A stretch of DNA of 64,000 nt from Galdieria partita. Lineage: Eukaryota; Rhodophyta; Bangiophyceae; Galdieriales; Galdieriaceae. Positions 61,822-64,000 of this stretch are shown piece after piece; positions within the stretch are counted from its first letter, which is position 1, and the number at the start of each line of letters is the position of its first letter. The translations under genes were made by a program, and so were the position numbers. Location of the stretch: NCBI GenBank assembly GCA_025991245.1, contig BQMJ01000006.1, positions 124,001-188,000 of the forward strand, in the 5' to 3' direction. Under the pieces are notes generated by a model. That model ran no database searches and was not told where the DNA came from. It saw nothing but the letters and a program-made list of their open reading frames with translations.

Positions 61822-64000
61822 ATGTTGTTGAAGTTGTTTGGATTGTATTTCTTGTTTTCTTATTGCGTACTTTGTAGTGTTGTTGCACGTTCCACTCTCA
61901 CCACCAGTTTAAATAGTGGTTGGTCTGTTTCTCCTATAGAGTTGCAGTTCTCGGAATGGATTGCAGTAAGTTCTTTATCTAGTTTGTGAAGACTCTTCTC
62001 AGTGTGAAGCAGCAACGAGGATCATCTTGCTTTTGGCAGTTTATCCAAGATCTCTTTCAACGAGAGCAACATTTGGACTCGGATCAAGAAAGTTTTGCAT
62101 GGTATGGCGTCCACATGGGTTGTGTATATCACGATTAGGTTGAATGTTTTATGACAGGTGTGAAGATTGGATTGCTCGTCATTGGGATGTTGCTAGTGGG
62201 GTAAGTTTGAAAAATGATGGCTTGCTTCTCTCTCTCTCTCTTATTGATTATTAGCAAGTAGCTGTTTGGTCTGTGTTGGCAGTAGAACAATTGGGTAGTG
62301 TTGTATCACAAAATCGGTGGGCGCATCACATTTGGTATCATAGCCAATCAACAAAAGTGTTACAAGACAAACCGATTGTATTTGCTGAATGGAATAATCA
62401 ACTTTATATTGACTTGGATTCCTTGATAGTGGATCTTCAGGGTCTCCATGAGAGCACAGAGTTGAAGAGCGATCCCCAATCGTTCCTAAATATAGACACA
62501 GGACATTGTTATTGTCCCTCGTAAGTAATATGATTCTCTCTTTCTTAGGACGATGTTGAAACAACGAGACAGTGTTAGAAATGGTTCTTTGGGTGTTTCT
62601 TTGGTTATCTTATATGGTCATGTGGGTAGGAAAGAGATGAAACCTTGGCATGATTTTCTCTTTTCTATGGCAAACGACGGCCATCTTTGCTACGTGATTC
62701 GTCATTCATACTTGTCGACTAATCGTTCCATGTATTTACAAGGATATGGTGTTGAAGTGTTTATGAAGAATACCGAATATTGGGTACAAGATCCGCAAGC
62801 TTATCCTTGTGTCAAGACTGAACAACGAAATGACACTTTTGATATTTCTACCATTTCTGACAAACGTTGTTGGTCAGTAGGTGATTGTTATTTAGCGGGA
62901 ATCGATTGGCCTGCTTTGGTAGATCACTATTCACTATCACGAGACGATGAGTTTATACTACAGAATGCATTGGATGATTGGGAACAATCACGTTGTCAAT
63001 TCAAGGTGAATGAGTACTTGCTATATATAGATATAGATAGAGAGAGTAATAATAATCATACAAATAGGAATGGAAACCTTGGCAAGTTGGAGAGATTGGT
63101 TTATCAGCCACCCACGTTATTGTGCATTCTAAAGATCCCTTGTGTACTTTGGAAAGAATAGCCAACAATATACCACTCTATGCCCCTTTACTAGCTGGAC
63201 CTTGGCGTCTTTCTGATAGTCAAGTTGATTCGTATCGGGAAATTTTACAGTCTTTGGAAGATTGGGAAGAACAAGTCATTCTGAATGGTCGTTCCTTATC
63301 ACTTCCTTGGGGATTGCTTCCTCCTACGCTTACCCATTGTATGGATGCCATTACGCTGGCAAGAAATGTTTGGTCAAAAGGAATCGCTCATCGTAAGTAT
63401 TTTGAAATCTTGCCAATGTTGTGATATCCTATTTTGTTGCGTTTTGAATAGAAAGCAATCTATCGGGTATGAGGATAGATGATCATTTATGGAATGTCAC
63501 TTCGTCTACTACATCCATCCGCTTATCGTTGATCCATCCAGATAGTCCAGTTGTATTTATTCAAAATGAAGATGACATATCATCGATTTTAAAAGATACC
63601 AAAATGAGTACGAGTTCTTCGTCGGCTATATTTTATGAATATGCTGCCTATCTTCGTTCGTTGGATAGACTGTCACCTTCTCAACTAGTAGATGTCATCT
63701 TTTTATGGGATCCTCTAGATGCCAATCAGTTGATGGTTGTTGAATGGATAAAAGAAGTTTTGGAACAAAGATGGCCTATTCGTATAGGTATAGGATGGAT
63801 ACCGAGCAGTACGTTACAACAGCATAGAGACGGACAAGGAGATGATCATCATCGGTATTCGGCATCATCTGCAGTAGATTGGAATTCTTATTTGAATAAG
63901 GATTCCACCAGTGAGCCACGTGACATTCTTTGGTATCATTTGGCGTCGCATTCTTTTCCTAAAAGGAAAATGAGTTTGATGGAGGAGAAGGAGGAGGAGG
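61822..64000 (+). CDS. UGGT: UDP-glucose:glycoprotein glucosyltransferase (UGGT), 5' part
   Basis: The gene runs off the right edge. It begins with a signal peptide (MLLKLFGLYFLFSYCVLCSV), then TTSLNSGWSVSPIELQFSEW, matching the UGGT N-terminus (human VSTSLKTKWDTTPLLLEASE). Several small introns follow. Thioredoxin-like domains of the folding sensor include VILYGHVGRKEMKPWHDFLF.. NRSMYLQGYGVEVFMKNTEY, close to the family (FYSEIG..YLSGYGVELAIKSTEY), and later LLAGPWRLSDSQVDSYREIL and MRIDDHLWNVTSSTTSIRL. The C-terminal GT24 catalytic domain lies outside. This ER enzyme marks misfolded N-glycoproteins for another calnexin cycle. An upstream in-frame stretch starts with TTG; ATG 61822 fits the signal peptide. 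Confidence 0.9.
62228..62241. repeat. CT dinucleotide run in a UGGT intron
   Basis: Seven CT units inside a small UGGT intron, where they could serve as the pyrimidine tract before the acceptor. A TG/CA run of similar length sits in the first ROK kinase intron (about 54985-54997), in the same position relative to its acceptor. Confidence 0.55.

Noticed and set aside
1-64000. Transposons, retroelements or virus-like elements
   Set aside because: No transposase, reverse transcriptase, integrase, capsid or long terminal repeat pattern was seen in any frame; the window is ordinary host gene space.
1-64000. tRNA or rRNA genes
   Set aside because: I looked for the B-box style GGTTCGANTCC with a matching acceptor stem and for conserved rRNA blocks; no candidate folded convincingly by eye. 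A tRNAscan run would decide.

Overview
This is a nuclear window from a photosynthetic unicellular eukaryote, most likely a cyanidiophycean red alga of the Galdieria type. The reasons are: gene-dense DNA with roughly 40% GC; nearly every gene cut by very short GT..AG introns (commonly 46-53 nt, about 39-69 overall); and a gene set mixing general eukaryotic genes (actin, SLU7, eS28, Tim13, UGGT) with plastid-type genes (BFN/UVR nuclease, arogenate dehydrogenase, DCC protein, cyanobacterial-looking methyltransferase and membrane protein). The relative Cyanidioschyzon is almost intron-free, so Galdieria fits better. This is inference from style and content, not a database match.

Layout. 0-7.2 kb: 3' end of SepSecS (selenocysteine synthesis), NPRL3 (GATOR1/TOR), a fused trehalose-phosphate synthase with a degraded phosphatase half, and a DHX33-like helicase. 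7.2-8.7 kb: a gap with only unassigned open stretches. 8.7-14.2 kb: PAK kinase, a Golgi-type sulfotransferase with an in-frame TAG, RTF2, ribosomal protein eS28, and a decayed JJJ1/DNAJC21 pseudogene. 14.2-24 kb: ABCA transporter, neutral sphingomyelinase, long-chain acyl-CoA synthetase, an unrecognised minus-strand spliced gene and a small GNAT protein. 24-31 kb: ApaH-like phosphatase, actin, DCC-family thiol protein, ankyrin protein. 31-41 kb: CDK5RAP1/MiaB, TMCO4-type lipase-like protein, SLU7, a Ser-rich unknown protein, phosphoglycerate dehydrogenase. 41-51.8 kb: a large FHA + CHD6-9-tail + FYRN/FYRC chromatin protein, BFN nuclease, LIM protein, plastid-type membrane protein, SpoU methyltransferase, arogenate dehydrogenase. 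51.8-64 kb: coiled-coil protein, bacterial-type ROK fructokinase, ubiquitin hydrolase, methyltransferase, J-domain protein, zinc-finger protein, cyclophilin H, Tim13, a four-TM protein, and the 5' part of UGGT running off the window.

There are no operons. Neighbours are mostly functionally unrelated; some share themes (lipid handling by ABCA/nSMase/ACSL; serine and tyrosine synthesis; splicing by SLU7 and PPIH). Genes are packed tail-to-tail with gaps down to 5 bp, and head-to-head with likely shared promoters of about 55-140 bp. I saw no mobile element, virus-like element, CRISPR array, or convincing tRNA/rRNA gene. Most CDS coordinates below are outer limits of spliced genes; introns were assigned by eye from GT..AG signals, frame continuity and family similarity.
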